Source: CAWUKT01 sp964352215 (GTDB lineage: Bacteria; Bacteroidota; Bacteroidia; J057; JADKCL01). Taken from it: a DNA stretch of 64,000 bases. The stretch covers positions 1 to 64,000 of the forward strand of contig CAYGRE010000001.1 of assembly GCA_964352215.1 (NCBI GenBank), in the 5' to 3' direction. Below, piece after piece: positions 15,316 to 26,749 of the stretch (positions are counted from its first letter, which is position 1; every line of letters starts with the position of its first letter). The notes beneath the pieces were generated by a model, which was not told the DNA's origin, ran no database searches, and worked only from the letters and a program-made list of their open reading frames with translations. The position numbers were made by a program, and so were the translations under genes.

Positions 15316-17437
15316 TAAATTCACTCCAATTCCCTGCTTCGCTCTTAACGGTAAGGCTACCGCCATGCGCTTTCACAATCGTCTCATGGGCGAGACTGAG
15401 GCCAAGACCGGTACCCTCATTGGGGGGCTTGGTCGTAAAAAATGGGTCAAAGATTCGGGGAAGGTCAGCCGCCTTGATTCCAGAGCCATTATCATGCACT
15501 GTGATCGTCACTGCCCCACCGGCCAGGGCCGTCACTACCCGCACCAAAGGCTGCGCCGAGCGGCTTCCCTTCAATGCTTCAAATGCATTGCTGAACAAGT
15601 TCAACAAGGCCCGACCCAGGTCGGGGGCAATCGCCTGCACCGTCCCCACCTGCGCATCCCCCTCAAATTCAAATGCTACCTGCTGCTCTGGGAACCGGCT
15701 CTTATAGCTTTGAAATGCCAATTGGAGATACTCCTCCACCAATTGATTCAAATTCACTTCCGTCTTATGCTTTTCCCCATTTCCCGCATGGGCCAGCATG
15801 TCCTTCACAATCCGACTGGCCCGTTCGCCATGCTGATTGATCTTGCCCGAATTCGCTTTCAGGTCATTAAAATATTCCCGGACGATACTCGCATTTTCTC
15901 CTTCAAACGGCTCCCCCTTGATCTCTTCGAGTTCTTCACCCAATTCATCCACCATCTGCATGCTCAGGCGGGAGAGGTTATTGACAAAATTCAGCGGGTT
16001 GCGAATCTCATGCGCGATCCCAGCCGTTACCTGGCCCAGCGAGGCCAGCTTTTCCGAACGTACCAATTGGTTCTGGGTCCGCTTCAGGTTTTCCAGGGCT
16101 TCCTCGAGCCGCTTGTTGGCCCGTTTCTTCTGGACATTGGCAATCGCCAGGAAAATCCCGAAGATGAGAAACAGCCCCAGCCCCCCCATAAGGGCAAACA
16201 TCCGGGTGCGCTCCACCGATAGTTGTTCTTCCTGCAGGGCAATGGTAGTCGCATTCAACTTGACCTCTTGCGCAATCTTCTCATTCTCCAACTGAAGCTT
16301 TTCCTTTTCGTATTTATCGACAATACTGGCCAGGTCGCTCGCGGCAGCATCCCCGAGGAGACTGTCCCGCATCATATCGTGCAAGCGACCGTAGTCATAA
16401 GCCTTTTCAAAGTCTTCTTTGTCCGCCATCAGGTCGGAAAGCAGCTTGTAGAGGTCCATCGCTTCCGGTCGGGACCCGGCTTCATGGGCTTTTTCTAACC
16501 CCCGCTGGGCATAGTCCAGCGCCACCACTCCCTTGCCCATTTTCCGATGGATCAGTCCCAGGCACTTGAGCATCCGGGCCACCCGTTCCGTCATCTCGAG
16601 GTCTTCATAGATCAAATGTGCCTTGCGGTATTCCCGTAGCGCTTTCCGGTCCAGATTCTGGGCATTGAAGATGTCCCCGGTCAATGCATGGGCATGGGCC
16701 TTGCGGGTTTGGTCCCGGTGGTCCCGTGCCATGCCTTCGGCTATTCCCGCCTGAACCATCGCCGAATCGGGGCGCTTCCAATCCAGCAGGAGTTCTCCAT
16801 ATTGCAGGTGAATATCAATGGCAAGACCATGGTCACCAGAACCGTCAAAGTAGGAGAGGGCCAATGCAAAATAATGGTCGGCACTGTCCTGAAGATTTTG
16901 CCGGGCAAAGGTTTCCCCCAAAGCATAGAAATTATCCGCCTGCCCGAACAACTCACCCATCGCCAGGTAATTTTCGGTGCTGAGCCGGAAACAGGAATCG
17001 GCCTGTGACCATTTGTCCATTGCACTGTAAGCCTTGCCCAATAAATGCTGGGACCGCGCCAGACCCAATACATCATCCAGGTCCTCAGAGACAATCAGGG
17101 CCTGATCTGCGAAATAGAAAGCAGAATCGCGGTTGACGGTAAGGTAGGCTGCGGAGAGGTCCTGTAAAATTTCGAGGCGGTCTTCGGCCATCACGGCCTT
17201 GGCCAAAGTCTCCCGCAACTTGGGTATCGGATGGTCAGCTTTGGATGTTGAAAAGCTTAAAAGCAGAAAGAGGGGCAAGATCAGGCAGAACAAGCTTAGC
17301 TGAGACGTAGGACCGGACCGAAAGCCCAGCCGGCACAACATATCCAGGCAAAATTTCCACCTGAACAGCAAGAACCGTGCAAATCGGCTGCTGCCCAGTC
17401 CAATCCAGAAAACCGATAAAACTCTATTAGTTGCCAT
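15293..17437 (-). CDS. TPR-containing membrane sensor histidine kinase
   Basis: A 714-aa kinase. A hydrophobic segment near residues 46-62 works as signal/anchor (a later start, Met33 at 17341, is equally possible). About 300 residues of TPR helices form the periplasmic sensor. A transmembrane helix lies at about 412-435, followed by a coiled coil and the kinase core. The phospho-accepting His is H476 in AGIAHEIRNPLNFVNN. N box RALLNLFSNAFEAL, G1 DNGSGI, F box FDPFFTTKP and G2 GTGLGLSL are all present, so the enzyme should be active. Its start overlaps the stop of the hybrid regulator gene by 11 nt, which points to translational coupling and a cognate pair. TPR sensors of this type are common in Bacteroidota; the signal is unknown. 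Confidence 0.9.
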   Translation of the reverse strand: MATNRVLSVFWIGLGSSRFARFLLFRWKFCLDMLCRLGFRSGPTSQLSLFCLILPLFLLLSFSTSKADHPIPKLRETLAKAVMAEDRLEILQDLSAAYLTVNRDSAFYFADQALIVSEDLDDVLGLARSQHLLGKAYSAMDKWSQADSCFRLSTENYLAMGELFGQADNFYALGETFARQNLQDSADHYFALALSYFDGSGDHGLAIDIHLQYGELLLDWKRPDSAMVQAGIAEGMARDHRDQTRKAHAHALTGDIFNAQNLDRKALREYRKAHLIYEDLEMTERVARMLKCLGLIHRKMGKGVVALDYAQRGLEKAHEAGSRPEAMDLYKLLSDLMADKEDFEKAYDYGRLHDMMRDSLLGDAAASDLASIVDKYEKEKLQLENEKIAQEVKLNATTIALQEEQLSVERTRMFALMGGLGLFLIFGIFLAIANVQKKRANKRLEEALENLKRTQNQLVRSEKLASLGQVTAGIAHEIRNPLNFVNNLSRLSMQMVDELGEELEEIKGEPFEGENASIVREYFNDLKANSGKINQHGERASRIVKDMLAHAGNGEKHKTEVNLNQLVEEYLQLAFQSYKSRFPEQQVAFEFEGDAQVGTVQAIAPDLGRALLNLFSNAFEALKGSRSAQPLVRVVTALAGGAVTITVHDNGSGIKAADLPRIFDPFFTTKPPNEGTGLGLSLAHETIVKAHGGSLTVKSEAGNWSEFTIVLPGK

Positions 17438-19421
17438 TTACCGACTCCATATAGTCCCGAGGGCTTTTCCCGTAGTGGGATTTAAAAGCATTGGTAAAAT
17501 AAGAGGAACTGCCAAACCCAGTGCGGAGGGCAATCTCCCGAATGGTGGCGCTGCGGGTTTTCAGCATGCCCACCGCCTTTTCCAAACGGAATTTGCGAAT
17601 CATCTGGCCTGGTGCCATTCCTGTCAGTGCCTTGACCTTACGGGTGAGGGTCCGGCGGCTCATCGCGACCGCATCCGCCATCGTCTCTACATCAAATTGT
17701 TCATTTTCTACATTGGCCTCGATCATATCCCTCACCTTGGCCAGGAATTGCTCGTCCATGCTCAACTCCTTGGATTGCTGAGGACGCAGGAGAAATTCCT
17801 CCTTGTACCGCTTGCGCAGGTTCTCCCGGTGCTTGAGCAAATTGTTTACCTGGGCCAACAATTCACCGGGATGGAAGGGTTTCGGCAAATAGACATCTGC
17901 GCCCGCTTCCAGTCCCTCGACCCGGTCTTCAGAACCAGCTTTCGCGGTGAGCAGCACCACCGGGATATGGCTGGTCGTCGTCTGGTGCTTCACCTGTGCA
18001 CACAACTGGTAGCCATTCATCTCCGGCATCATCACATCCGAAATGATCAGATCCGGCACCTGGCTGTTGATCTGTTCCATGGCAATGCGCCCATTTTCCC
18101 CGGCAATCAGCCGACAATGTCCCTCCAATGCCCGCGCGATGAATTCCCGCATCTCGGGATTGTCCTCCGCCAACACAATGAGGGGACTTTCTTCAGGGCC
18201 ATCCAGGGCAGCATCTTTCTCGGCCCTCTCTTCCGGAAGGTAAGGGGATGGGGCACTCAACTCAGGATCGTCCCCGATATTAGGAGGAGGAGGCGCGAGA
18301 GGCAGAATCACCCGGAAACATGCACCCCCCTCATCCGATTCTGTCACCTTGATATCCCCACCGTGGAGGTCGACAATGGCTTTGCTCAGGGCAAGTCCAA
18401 TCCCGGTTCCCTGGTACGACTGGTCCTGGTCACTCCGGAAAAATCTGCCAAATATCTTTTCCCGGTCGGGGAGGGGAACCCCGGGGCCACTGTCCCGGAC
18501 TTCAAAGGCAAGGCCACCTGTGATATTGGTCATGGCTATCTGGACAGTGCCATTTTCGGGGGTAAACTTGAGCGCATTGCTCAGGAGATTGATGAGAACT
18601 CTTTGGATCAGTTTCGGATCAACAGAAGCAATCGGCAAATTGTCGGGAAGCTCCAGGTTAAGTTCAATATTTTTCTTTTCAGCGAGGGGACGGAAAGCCT
18701 CCACCAATTGGTCAAAGGTGTCCCGCAGGTCCAATGGCTGGGGGTATATCTTCATGGCGCCGGCTTCCATCCGCGCGAAGTCCAGGAGTTGATTTACCAG
18801 GTCAAGGATCAGGCCACCATTGCGACGGGCCTGGTGCAGGAGGCGCAGCAGTGGTTGATTGTCTGTTTGTGCAATCGCTTCTTCCACCGGACCCAGCAGC
18901 AGAGTCAAAGGGGTGCGTAATTCGTGGGTGATATTGTCGAAAAATTCCTTCTGCAATTGACGCAGGTATTCGCTTTCCTCCCGCTGCTGTTCAGAAACCA
19001 CCAATTTGCGCACCGTTTCTTCCCCCCGCAGCGTTTTCTCGACCTCGTTCCGCGCTTTTTCCAACACCACATCCAGGTCATCCAGATCGATGGGCTTGGT
19101 CAGAAAGTCAAATGCCCCCTGGTTCATAGCCGAGCGGATATTGTCCATGTCACCGTAGGCAGAGAGCACCAGCGCCACCAAGGATTCCCGGCCCAGGTTG
19201 CGGATCTCCCTGAGGAGGGCGAGACCATCCATGACCGGCATCTTCAGATCGGTAAATACGAGGCGTACATCAGCATGGGCCAGCAACAGTTCAAGCGCTG
19301 CCCGTCCATCCTGCGCAAACAAAAACTCCAGTTCGCCCTTGCGAATCCGGCGCCGGAATTTCTGCTTAAATATCAGTTCTACATCAGGTTCGTCGTCGAC
19401 GACCAGGATTTTGATGGCCAT
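17427..19421 (-). CDS. Hybrid regulator: REC - histidine kinase - REC - AraC HTH
   Basis: A 664-aa cytosolic protein without TM helices. The order is receiver 1 (acidic pair in VVDDEPD, phospho-Asp D58 in VFTDLKMPVMDG), HisKA with H166 (EFFDNITHELRTPLTLLLGP), HATPase (N box LINLLSNALKFTPENG, G1 DSGPGV, G2 GTGIGLALS), receiver 2 (D462 in IISDVMMPEMNG) and an AraC-type HTH (last 95 residues, ending SYFTNAFKSHYGKSPRDYM). It resembles the cytoplasmic half of Bacteroidota hybrid two-component systems with an extra receiver in place of the periplasmic sensor. The N-terminal receiver probably takes phosphate from the kinase encoded next. It starts 27 nt after the giant T9SS protein gene, so it may be co-transcribed with the adhesins. 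DNA targets are unknown. Confidence 0.9.
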   Translation of the reverse strand: MAIKILVVDDEPDVELIFKQKFRRRIRKGELEFLFAQDGRAALELLLAHADVRLVFTDLKMPVMDGLALLREIRNLGRESLVALVLSAYGDMDNIRSAMNQGAFDFLTKPIDLDDLDVVLEKARNEVEKTLRGEETVRKLVVSEQQREESEYLRQLQKEFFDNITHELRTPLTLLLGPVEEAIAQTDNQPLLRLLHQARRNGGLILDLVNQLLDFARMEAGAMKIYPQPLDLRDTFDQLVEAFRPLAEKKNIELNLELPDNLPIASVDPKLIQRVLINLLSNALKFTPENGTVQIAMTNITGGLAFEVRDSGPGVPLPDREKIFGRFFRSDQDQSYQGTGIGLALSKAIVDLHGGDIKVTESDEGGACFRVILPLAPPPPNIGDDPELSAPSPYLPEERAEKDAALDGPEESPLIVLAEDNPEMREFIARALEGHCRLIAGENGRIAMEQINSQVPDLIISDVMMPEMNGYQLCAQVKHQTTTSHIPVVLLTAKAGSEDRVEGLEAGADVYLPKPFHPGELLAQVNNLLKHRENLRKRYKEEFLLRPQQSKELSMDEQFLAKVRDMIEANVENEQFDVETMADAVAMSRRTLTRKVKALTGMAPGQMIRKFRLEKAVGMLKTRSATIREIALRTGFGSSSYFTNAFKSHYGKSPRDYMESVNGN

Positions 19422-19448
19422 GTCGGAAGATAATGAATTTGCAGGATA

Positions 19449-22400
19449 TTAGCGCTTCACCAATACCTTCACCGCACCTGAATACCCATCGGCCCGGACC
19501 TGGACAAAGTACATCCCATCCGACAAATCATTCAGATCGAGCACCATTTCCTGAACCCCTTCACGGCGCTGCTGGAAAACCCGACGCCCACGTGCATCCG
19601 TCACCCAGACATCGACTTCCAGGTATTGCTGTCCCAGGTCCAACCAAAACTGACCGGAACCGGGATTCGGATACACCGACAATTGATCAGAAAAGTCCGA
19701 TTCAGCCACTCCGATCACAATCACCTGCGTACAAGCTGAAGTATCCGTACAACCTGCAAACGTGATGATCACCGAATAATCCCCGTTCACCAGCGGCGTA
19801 TAACTCTGGGAAGTCGCACCGGGGATGGGACCGCCACCCACCGCGCAATCATACCACTGGTAAGTCGCATTGTTCTGCTCGGAAGTGAGGGTAATATTCG
19901 TCTGGGTCAGGCCGGTATCAATGCTGATGACCGTCAAATCGGTTTCTATGATGGAGTCACAGCCATTGGCCGCCGTCAGAGAGTCAATGTAAATGCCCGT
20001 CGTGGTCACAATTCCACCACCCGGCAAAGTATAGCTGTCACCGTCACAGATGCTGTCTGCAACCACATCGGAATAGGCCGTTTCAACCGTCAAAGTGGTC
20101 ACAATTACCGAGTCACAACCGGATGAAGTGGACAGCGTATCGTTGTAAACACCGGCCGAGGTCACGACCCCTCCACCAGGAAGCGTATAGTCTTCGTTAG
20201 AGCAAATGGAGGCAGTAACCGGTTGGTTATAGGTCGAATCCAGGGTCAAGGTGGTTACAATCACCGAGTCACAACCCAGAGAAGAGGTCAGCGAGTCGGT
20301 ATAGATGCCAGCGGAATTCACCACCCCTCCACCGGGAAGTTGATAGTCATCCCCGTCGCAGATGGACGCACTGACCGACTGGTTGTAGACCAGATTGACC
20401 GTCAGCGTAGTCACGATGATGGAATCACAGCCCAGACCCGTCTGGAGCGTATCGGTATAGGTACCGGAAGTCGAGACCACCCCGCCACCGGGAAGGGTAA
20501 AGCTGTCTCCCTGGCAAATGTCCGCGGTCACTGGAATATTGTAGCTGGGATTTACCGTGAGCACCGTCGTGATGACCGAATCGCAACCGTCCACCGTACT
20601 CAAGGTATCATTGTAGGTACCAGCGGTGGTGACCGTACCACCACCGGGAAGGAGATAAGAATCACCCTGACAGATTGTATCCGAAACCGAAAAGGCAAAA
20701 GTGGGATTGACTGTCACCACCGTAACGATCACCGAATCACAACCCAGCGTTGAGACCAAAGAATCCGTATAGGTACCCGCTGTGAAGACCACGCCACCAC
20801 CAGGAAGTGTGAGGCTGTCACCCGTACAAAGAATACCGCTTTCGAACTGCAAATAAGTCGGATTCACCGTCAGAGTCGTCACGATCACCGAGTCACAACC
20901 CGCAGTCGTGGTCAGCGAATCCGTATAAACACCCGCTGTATTTACGAATGATCCACCAGGTAAAGCAAAGCTATCCCCTTGACAAATGTCCGCATTCACG
21001 GCAAGATTGAAGACCGGATTCACCGTCAACGTGGTCGTAATCACCGAGTCACAGGTATTGGCCGCCGTCAGGGTATCCAGGTAGACACCTCCCACCGTGA
21101 CCACTGCACCACCCGGCAAAGTGTAGCTGTCACCATCACAGATGGAATCAGAGACAGCCGTCGCAAAAGTAGGGTCCACAACCAGCGTCGTCGTGACAAT
21201 AGAGTCACAACCCGCGCCGGTCTGAAGACTGTCCGTGTATGTACCTGCCACCGTGACCGTATCCCCACCCGGCAGGACGACAAAGTCCCCATCGCAGATC
21301 GTTACCGTCTGCCCGTTTTGATAGGTAGGCAGGATGCTCACCGTCGTGACAATCACCGAATCACAACCCGCATTCGTCTGCAATGTATCCGTAAATACAC
21401 CCGCAGAATCCACCACTGAACCGCCCGGCAGCACCAGAGTATCCCCATCACAGAGATCAATGCTCTGGGCAAGATTGTAAATAGAGTCCACCGTCAGATT
21501 GGTGGTGATCACCGAGTCGCAACCCTGAGCCGTGCTCAGAGAATCGGTATAGGTTCCGGCCACACCCACAAAAACTCCGCCGGGCAAGAGGAAACTATCT
21601 CCCTGGCAAATAGAAGGGTTTTGCGTCAGGTCAAAGGTAGGGTTCACCGTCAGGTTGGTCACATAGATCGAGTCACAACCCAGTCCCGTCAGGAGGCTGT
21701 CGGTATAGGTTCCCGCCACCGTTGCCGTATCCCCACCGGGAAGGATGACAAAACCGCCCTGACAAATGGTATCGTCGAGCGTAAAAAAGTAGGTCGGGGA
21801 AATATTCAATTGGGTCGTTACCACCGAGTCACAGCCATTGGCNNNNNNNNNNNNNNNNNNNNNNNNNNNNNNNNNNNNNNNNNNNNNNNNNNNNNNNNNN
21901 NNNNNNNNNNNNNNNNNNNNNNNNNNNNNNNNNNNNNNNNNNAGTAGGTCGGGGAAATATTCAATTGGGTCGTTACCACCGAGTCACAGCCATTGGCACT
22001 GAAGAGGGTGTCCACATAGCTGCCCGCCGTGGATTGGAAATTCCCCCCGAGAAAAATGCTGTCCCCGTTGCAGATGGTCGCGCTGTCATTGGTGGCAAAT
22101 ACCGGGAAAACGGTCAGGAAAGTGGTCAGAACAGAATCACAACCATTTCCAGCCAGTAAGGTATCGAGGTAAGTACCGGAAGTCGTCTGAAATGCACCCC
22201 CGACCAGGAATGAATCTCCTGCGCAAATGTCCACATTGATGGAATCCGCTGAATTGGAAAGGACGGTCAAAGTAGAAGTAAGAACAGAGTCGCAACCATT
22301 CGCAGCGACCAGGGTATCCGTGTACACACCAGACAAAGTCTGGAATGCGCCCGCCAATAAGATGCTGTCCCCATCGCAGATGGTCAGGGATTGGCTGGCG

Positions 22401-25400
22401 GCACTGTTGGGCAGGACATTGAGCACCGTAGTCAAAACCGAGTCACAGCCATTGGCCGCAACCAAAGTGTCTACATAAGTCCCGGAAACAGTCTGGAAGG
22501 CTCCTCCGGCGAACAGGCTGTCCCCGTCGCAGATGTCGACGTTTTGACTGAAGGCCGTATTGGGAAGTACATTCAAAATGGTTGTCAACACCGAATCACA
22601 TCCGAAACTGGAAGCAAGGGTGTCGACATAACTGCCGGAAGTCGTTTGGAAACTACCCGCCAGAAAAGCGGAGTCTCCATCGCAGATCGCAATACTGTCC
22701 GACCCAAACAAGGTCGACAATACCGTCAGCGTAGTCGTAACCACAGAGTCACAGCCGTTGACCGTAGCCAGGGTGTCGACATAAGTGCCGGAAGCGGTCT
22801 GAAAGGCACCGCCCAGGAAAGCACTGTCGCCCTGGCAAATCTGGGCCGAGTCCAGCACCGAAAAGACCGGATTGACAATCAGGGTAGTAGTCAGAATCGA
22901 ATCGCAACCCGCTCCCGACAACAAAGTATCTGTATAATTTCCGGCTGTAACCTGAAAGGCCCCCGCCAGGAAAACCGAATCGCCATCACAGATTTGCACC
23001 GTGTCATTGGCGAAACTTGTTGGGATCACCGTCAGGGTCGTCGTAACCACCGAGTCGCAACCGTTTACCGTGCCCAGGGTATCGACATAATTACCAGAAA
23101 CAGTTTGAAATCCACCTCCAAGAAGTATACTGTCTCCCTGGCAAATCTCCGCGCTGTCATTTACTGCAAAGGTTGGGAAAACGGTAACAATCGTTGTCAG
23201 GAGACTGTCACAACCATTCCCGGCTACCAAAGTATCTACATAACTACCCGCCAGAGTCTGGAATCCCCCGCCTGCAAATACGCTGTCCCCGTCGCAGATC
23301 GAAACCGAAACCGTATCAAAAGAAAGGGGCAATACGATCAGAGCCGTTGTAACAATAGAATCACAGCCCCCCGCCGCGACCAGGCTGTCTACATAACTGC
23401 CTGCCGTGGTCTGGAAAGCACCCGCCAGGAAGATCGAGTCACCTGCGCAGATGTCAGCCGTCAAATTTGTATTGATGGAAGGGATTACATCCAATTGAGT
23501 CGTGACCACCGAGTCACAGCCATTCTGAGAACTCAAGGTATCAACATAGGAGCCCGTGGAGGTTTGGAAAGTACCGCCTACCAAAAAGCTGTCCCCGGAA
23601 CAAATCTGAACTGTATCATTGGTCGCGAAAGTTGGGAATACGACCAGAGTGGTGGTCACAATCGAGTCACAAGTGTTGGCAGCCGTCAGGGTATCCACAT
23701 AGACCCCGGCGGTATTCTGGAAAGCCCCACCCAGAAAAATACTGTCCCCGGTGCAAATAGAAGCATTGGCAGCCACCTGAATATTTGAAATCTCGAGGTC
23801 GACCCCATTGTCAGAACCGACAATGGCGGGATTCGAAGAGGTGACGCGAATCCGATAGCCGGTTCCGCTGGGTACAGGAGGAATGACCACTGTGACCGAG
23901 ATGCCAGCCGTATCGACCAGGGTACCAATCACAGTAGGGGCTGCAAAACTCCCCCCTGCATCTGACAATTCAGCGGTGAAGACATTGCCTTGGTTGAAGA
24001 ATCCGGTATAGCTGAAGGGAACCTGAAGGGTATCCCCCACACACAATACTGTACTCGGGATGGTCCCCGTCGTCAAGCCCACCAAAGGCACTTCGATTTC
24101 ACCGGGAATGGTGTCAAAAGGTACGGTCTGGAAGTTGTTGTCGGTGAATTCCAGGAAGGTCGGGGAATTCACAAACTGAATAGGTGTTTGCGTACCGGCG
24201 GACCCGATCACATTGTACCGAATGGCAAATACGATCGAAGAATCAGGCACGGAGACCCCGACCAGGGTAGGATCGTCCCAGGAGAAGGTCAGCAATCCGG
24301 AAGATGTCAGGACCGTACCAAAATTGGCAATGTTCATGCTCGGCAACCCATATTGGAAAACCGTATCGTAAGTCGCAATGGCCGTATTCCACTGGACGGT
24401 CCCCTGCATCCCGATCAGGTCGGAAAAGTTGCGCACCCGGACCGGGACAATCACCTGTGAACCCGTATTGGCTTGCACCGAATCGGCAAAGAGGGTCGCA
24501 TTGGGTGAAATACAGGGGAAGGGGGCATTGAACAACGCATTTTCGGTGCGGAAACAATTCGTATCGGCCGAGAACACGGCGGTTACATTGACAGGGAGCC
24601 CGTTGGAGGGAAGCCCGGTCAGGGTAACCGTTTGGGGACTGCTGCCGATGGGGAAGGCTTGTCCATTGACGAGGAGGCCACCCGTAGCCGGGGCAGAGGT
24701 ATAAGTGACCGTAATTTGCTGCGAATAGGTATTCGTAAATTGATTGCAGGGGCTCTGGGACCCGGCCGTCAGGTCGGTAATCGCACAGGATACGATCGGG
24801 ACTTCGATCTGACCGGCAATGGTATCGAAGCCAATCGTCAAAAATGAATTGTCGGTAACCTCTATCGGGGTCGGGATGCTTTTGAATGCAACCGGGGTCA
24901 CGGAGCCGGGGCCACCGACCACATCGTAGCGGATGGCAAAGATGATGGTTGAGTCAGGAACGGTCACCCCGTTGAAAGTTGGATCGTCCCAGGAGAAAGT
25001 CAGTTTGCCATTTGCTGTCTGCCCCAATCCGAAGTTAGCCACCGTCATATTGGGCAGCCCATATTGGAAAACCGTGTCGAGGTCAGCCACCGTGATGTCC
25101 CAATCGATGGTTCCTTGCAAGCCGATCAGGTCGACAAAATTGCGAACCCTGACTGGTACAATGACCTGACTTCCGGTAGCTCCCTGCACCGAATCCGCAA
25201 AGAGCTGGAATTGACCACAGGAAACCGGCGCGTTAAAGAGCGCGGCCACGGTGAGCGAGCAGAGGGGCGCATCAGAGAAAGAAGCGGTTACATTTACCGG
25301 GGCACCGTCTGAGAACAGACCCGTGAGGGTAACCGTCTGAGGGCTGGCCCCAATCGGGAAACTTTGTCCATTGACCAGGAGGGTACCGGTAGCGGGTTCA

Positions 25401-26749
25401 TTGGAAAAGCTCACCGTAACTTCCTGGGTGTAGCGATTGGTCACTGAATCACAGGCGGTTTGGTTGCCTGCGGTAATGGCAAGAATCCCACAATTGGCCC
25501 CCAGAGGTATGTCGACCTCTCCATTTACGCTGGTATAGCCGATGGGCAGGAAGTTGTTGTCGACAAATTCCAATTGGGTAGGCGCATTCAGAAATGCGAT
25601 CGGAGTCTGGGTTCCGGGGAGGCCGGGGACGCTAAATTCCAATTGGAAGAGGATGGTGGAGTCGGGGACGGTGACGCCATTGAAGGTCGGGTCATCCCAG
25701 GAAAAGGTGAGCAAGCCGCTTGCTGTCTGGGTCAGACCAAAGTTGGAGGCCGCCATATTGGGTAGCCCGAAATTGGAAACGCTGTCGAAGGTGACCACCG
25801 AGGTATTCCATTGCACGGTGCCCTGGGCTCCAATCAGGTTGACGAAACTACGTGCCCGGACCGGGACACTGACGGTTCCATTGGTGACTCCAATAACTGA
25901 GTCAGCAAAGATTACAAAGCTGCCACAGGGGGCAGGGGCGGTGAAGAATGCGGTTTCGGTTCGGCTACAGCCGGGGTCGGCGGAAAAGGAAGCGGTCACA
26001 TTCACCGGGGAGCCGTCCGATACCAAATTGGTCAGGGTGATATTCTGGGGACTTCCGGTAATGGGGAAGGATTGTCCATTGACGAGAAGGGTGCCGGTGG
26101 CAGGGGCATTGCCATAGTTAATGGTCAGCGCCTGGGTATATAGATTCGTTTGTGGATCGCAGGCAGATTGAGCACCCAGCCCAATGCCCAGAATGGCACA
26201 AGTAGCTCCAAGTTGTACTTCTACTTCTCCATTGATGGTGGAGAAAGGGATTACCGAAAAAGAGTTGTCGGTGAATTCGAGAGGTGTGGGGAGATTCTGG
26301 AAACTGACCGGTGACTTGTCTCCGGGATTGCCAACCACATCAAAGCGGAGGGCGAAGAGGATGCTTGAATCAGCTACTGTAATTCCGAGGAAGGTAGGAT
26401 CGTCCCATGAAAAGGTGAGGCGACCATTGACCACTTGAGCCACTCCGAAGTTGGCCACCGACATATTGGGCAGTCCGTACTGAAGGGTAGTGTCATAGAC
26501 CACCACCGAGGTGTCCCAACCGATGCTGCCCTGCATCCCAATCAGGTTGATGAAATCATTGGCGCGTATTGGTACGGTGACCTGACTGCCATTGGTCCCG
26601 GTCACTGAGTCGGCGAACAGGGTCACCTGCGCAGTGGCTTTATTCCCAAGCCCTTGCCCAATACTCAATCCCAGGCAGATCAATAGCCATATCAGGGCCC
26701 GATTGCCTTTTCCAAACCCCGCTTGCCCGTATTTATTGAATAGAATCAT
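19449..26749 (-). CDS. Giant T9SS protein: four cohesin-like domains, 24 Cys-pair repeats, sorting domain (contains assembly gap)
   Basis: The coding frame is split by a 100-N gap. Merging the two identical 55-bp ends joins both halves in one frame of about 2381 aa (the true length is unknown). After a signal peptide (about residues 10-40) come four cohesin-like domains (e.g. LFADSVTGTNGSQVTVPIRA ... NGRLTFSWDDPTF), the first three each followed by an Ig-like module with ATGTLLVNGQSFPI. A further beta domain precedes 12 repeats of one type (IC.GDS...GG.FQT.SG.YVDTL...GCDS). Across the gap come 12 repeats of a second type (IC.GDS..LPGG). An Ig-like module and a T9SS type A domain (SVYPNPGSGQFWL ... 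YFVQVRADGYSGAVKVLVKR) end the protein. Its ATG overlaps the stop of the cohesin-like gene upstream (ATGA). Expected on the cell surface as adhesin or scaffold. Confidence 0.85.
19925..21790 (-). repeat. Twelve coding repeats of the LPGG type
   Basis: Units of about 48-50 codons encode a pattern of IC-(D/Q)-GDS, then LPGG, then SG/AG-x-YTDSL, then GCDS and V(T/I)TxLTV. Each unit has two Cys about 31 residues apart, which may form a disulfide within the unit. Unit 11 is degenerate at the first site (ICSNED) and unit 1 has QGG for QGD. Confidence 0.85.
21843..21942. other. Assembly gap of 100 N between identical 55-bp ends
   Basis: The 55 bases before the gap (21788-21842) equal the 55 bases after it (21943-21997). 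The gap sits at the border between the two coding-repeat types. Read literally it shifts the frame (100 is not a multiple of 3); collapsing the overlap removes 155 nt and restores one open frame. Confidence 0.97.
21943..23775 (-). repeat. Twelve coding repeats of the FQT type
   Basis: Units of about 46 codons encode IC-x-GDS, then (A/G)G-x-FQTxSGxYVDTL, then a GCDS(V/I/L)xT motif. They are related to the LPGG repeats of the same protein and to two degenerate copies in the SBBP protein at 61301-63526. Two Cys per unit are kept in all twelve. Confidence 0.85.

Noticed and set aside
15166..15366. N-terminal extension of the outer-membrane protein at 14554
   Set aside because: It is encoded by the 35-bp tandem repeat and by antisense of the kinase end; the GTG at 15165 is followed directly by a signal peptide.
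17475..18920. Plus-strand open frame of 481 codons
   Set aside because: Lies fully antisense to the hybrid regulator, whose kinase, receiver and AraC motifs are intact.
21818..21942. Reading the giant gene through the N gap to a short end MAVTRW
   Set aside because: The 100 N shift the phase artificially; merging the identical 55-bp ends gives a continuous protein.
22391..23788. Plus-strand open frame of 465 codons with internal repeats
   Set aside because: Mirror of the repeat units of the giant T9SS protein; repetition comes from the real gene.
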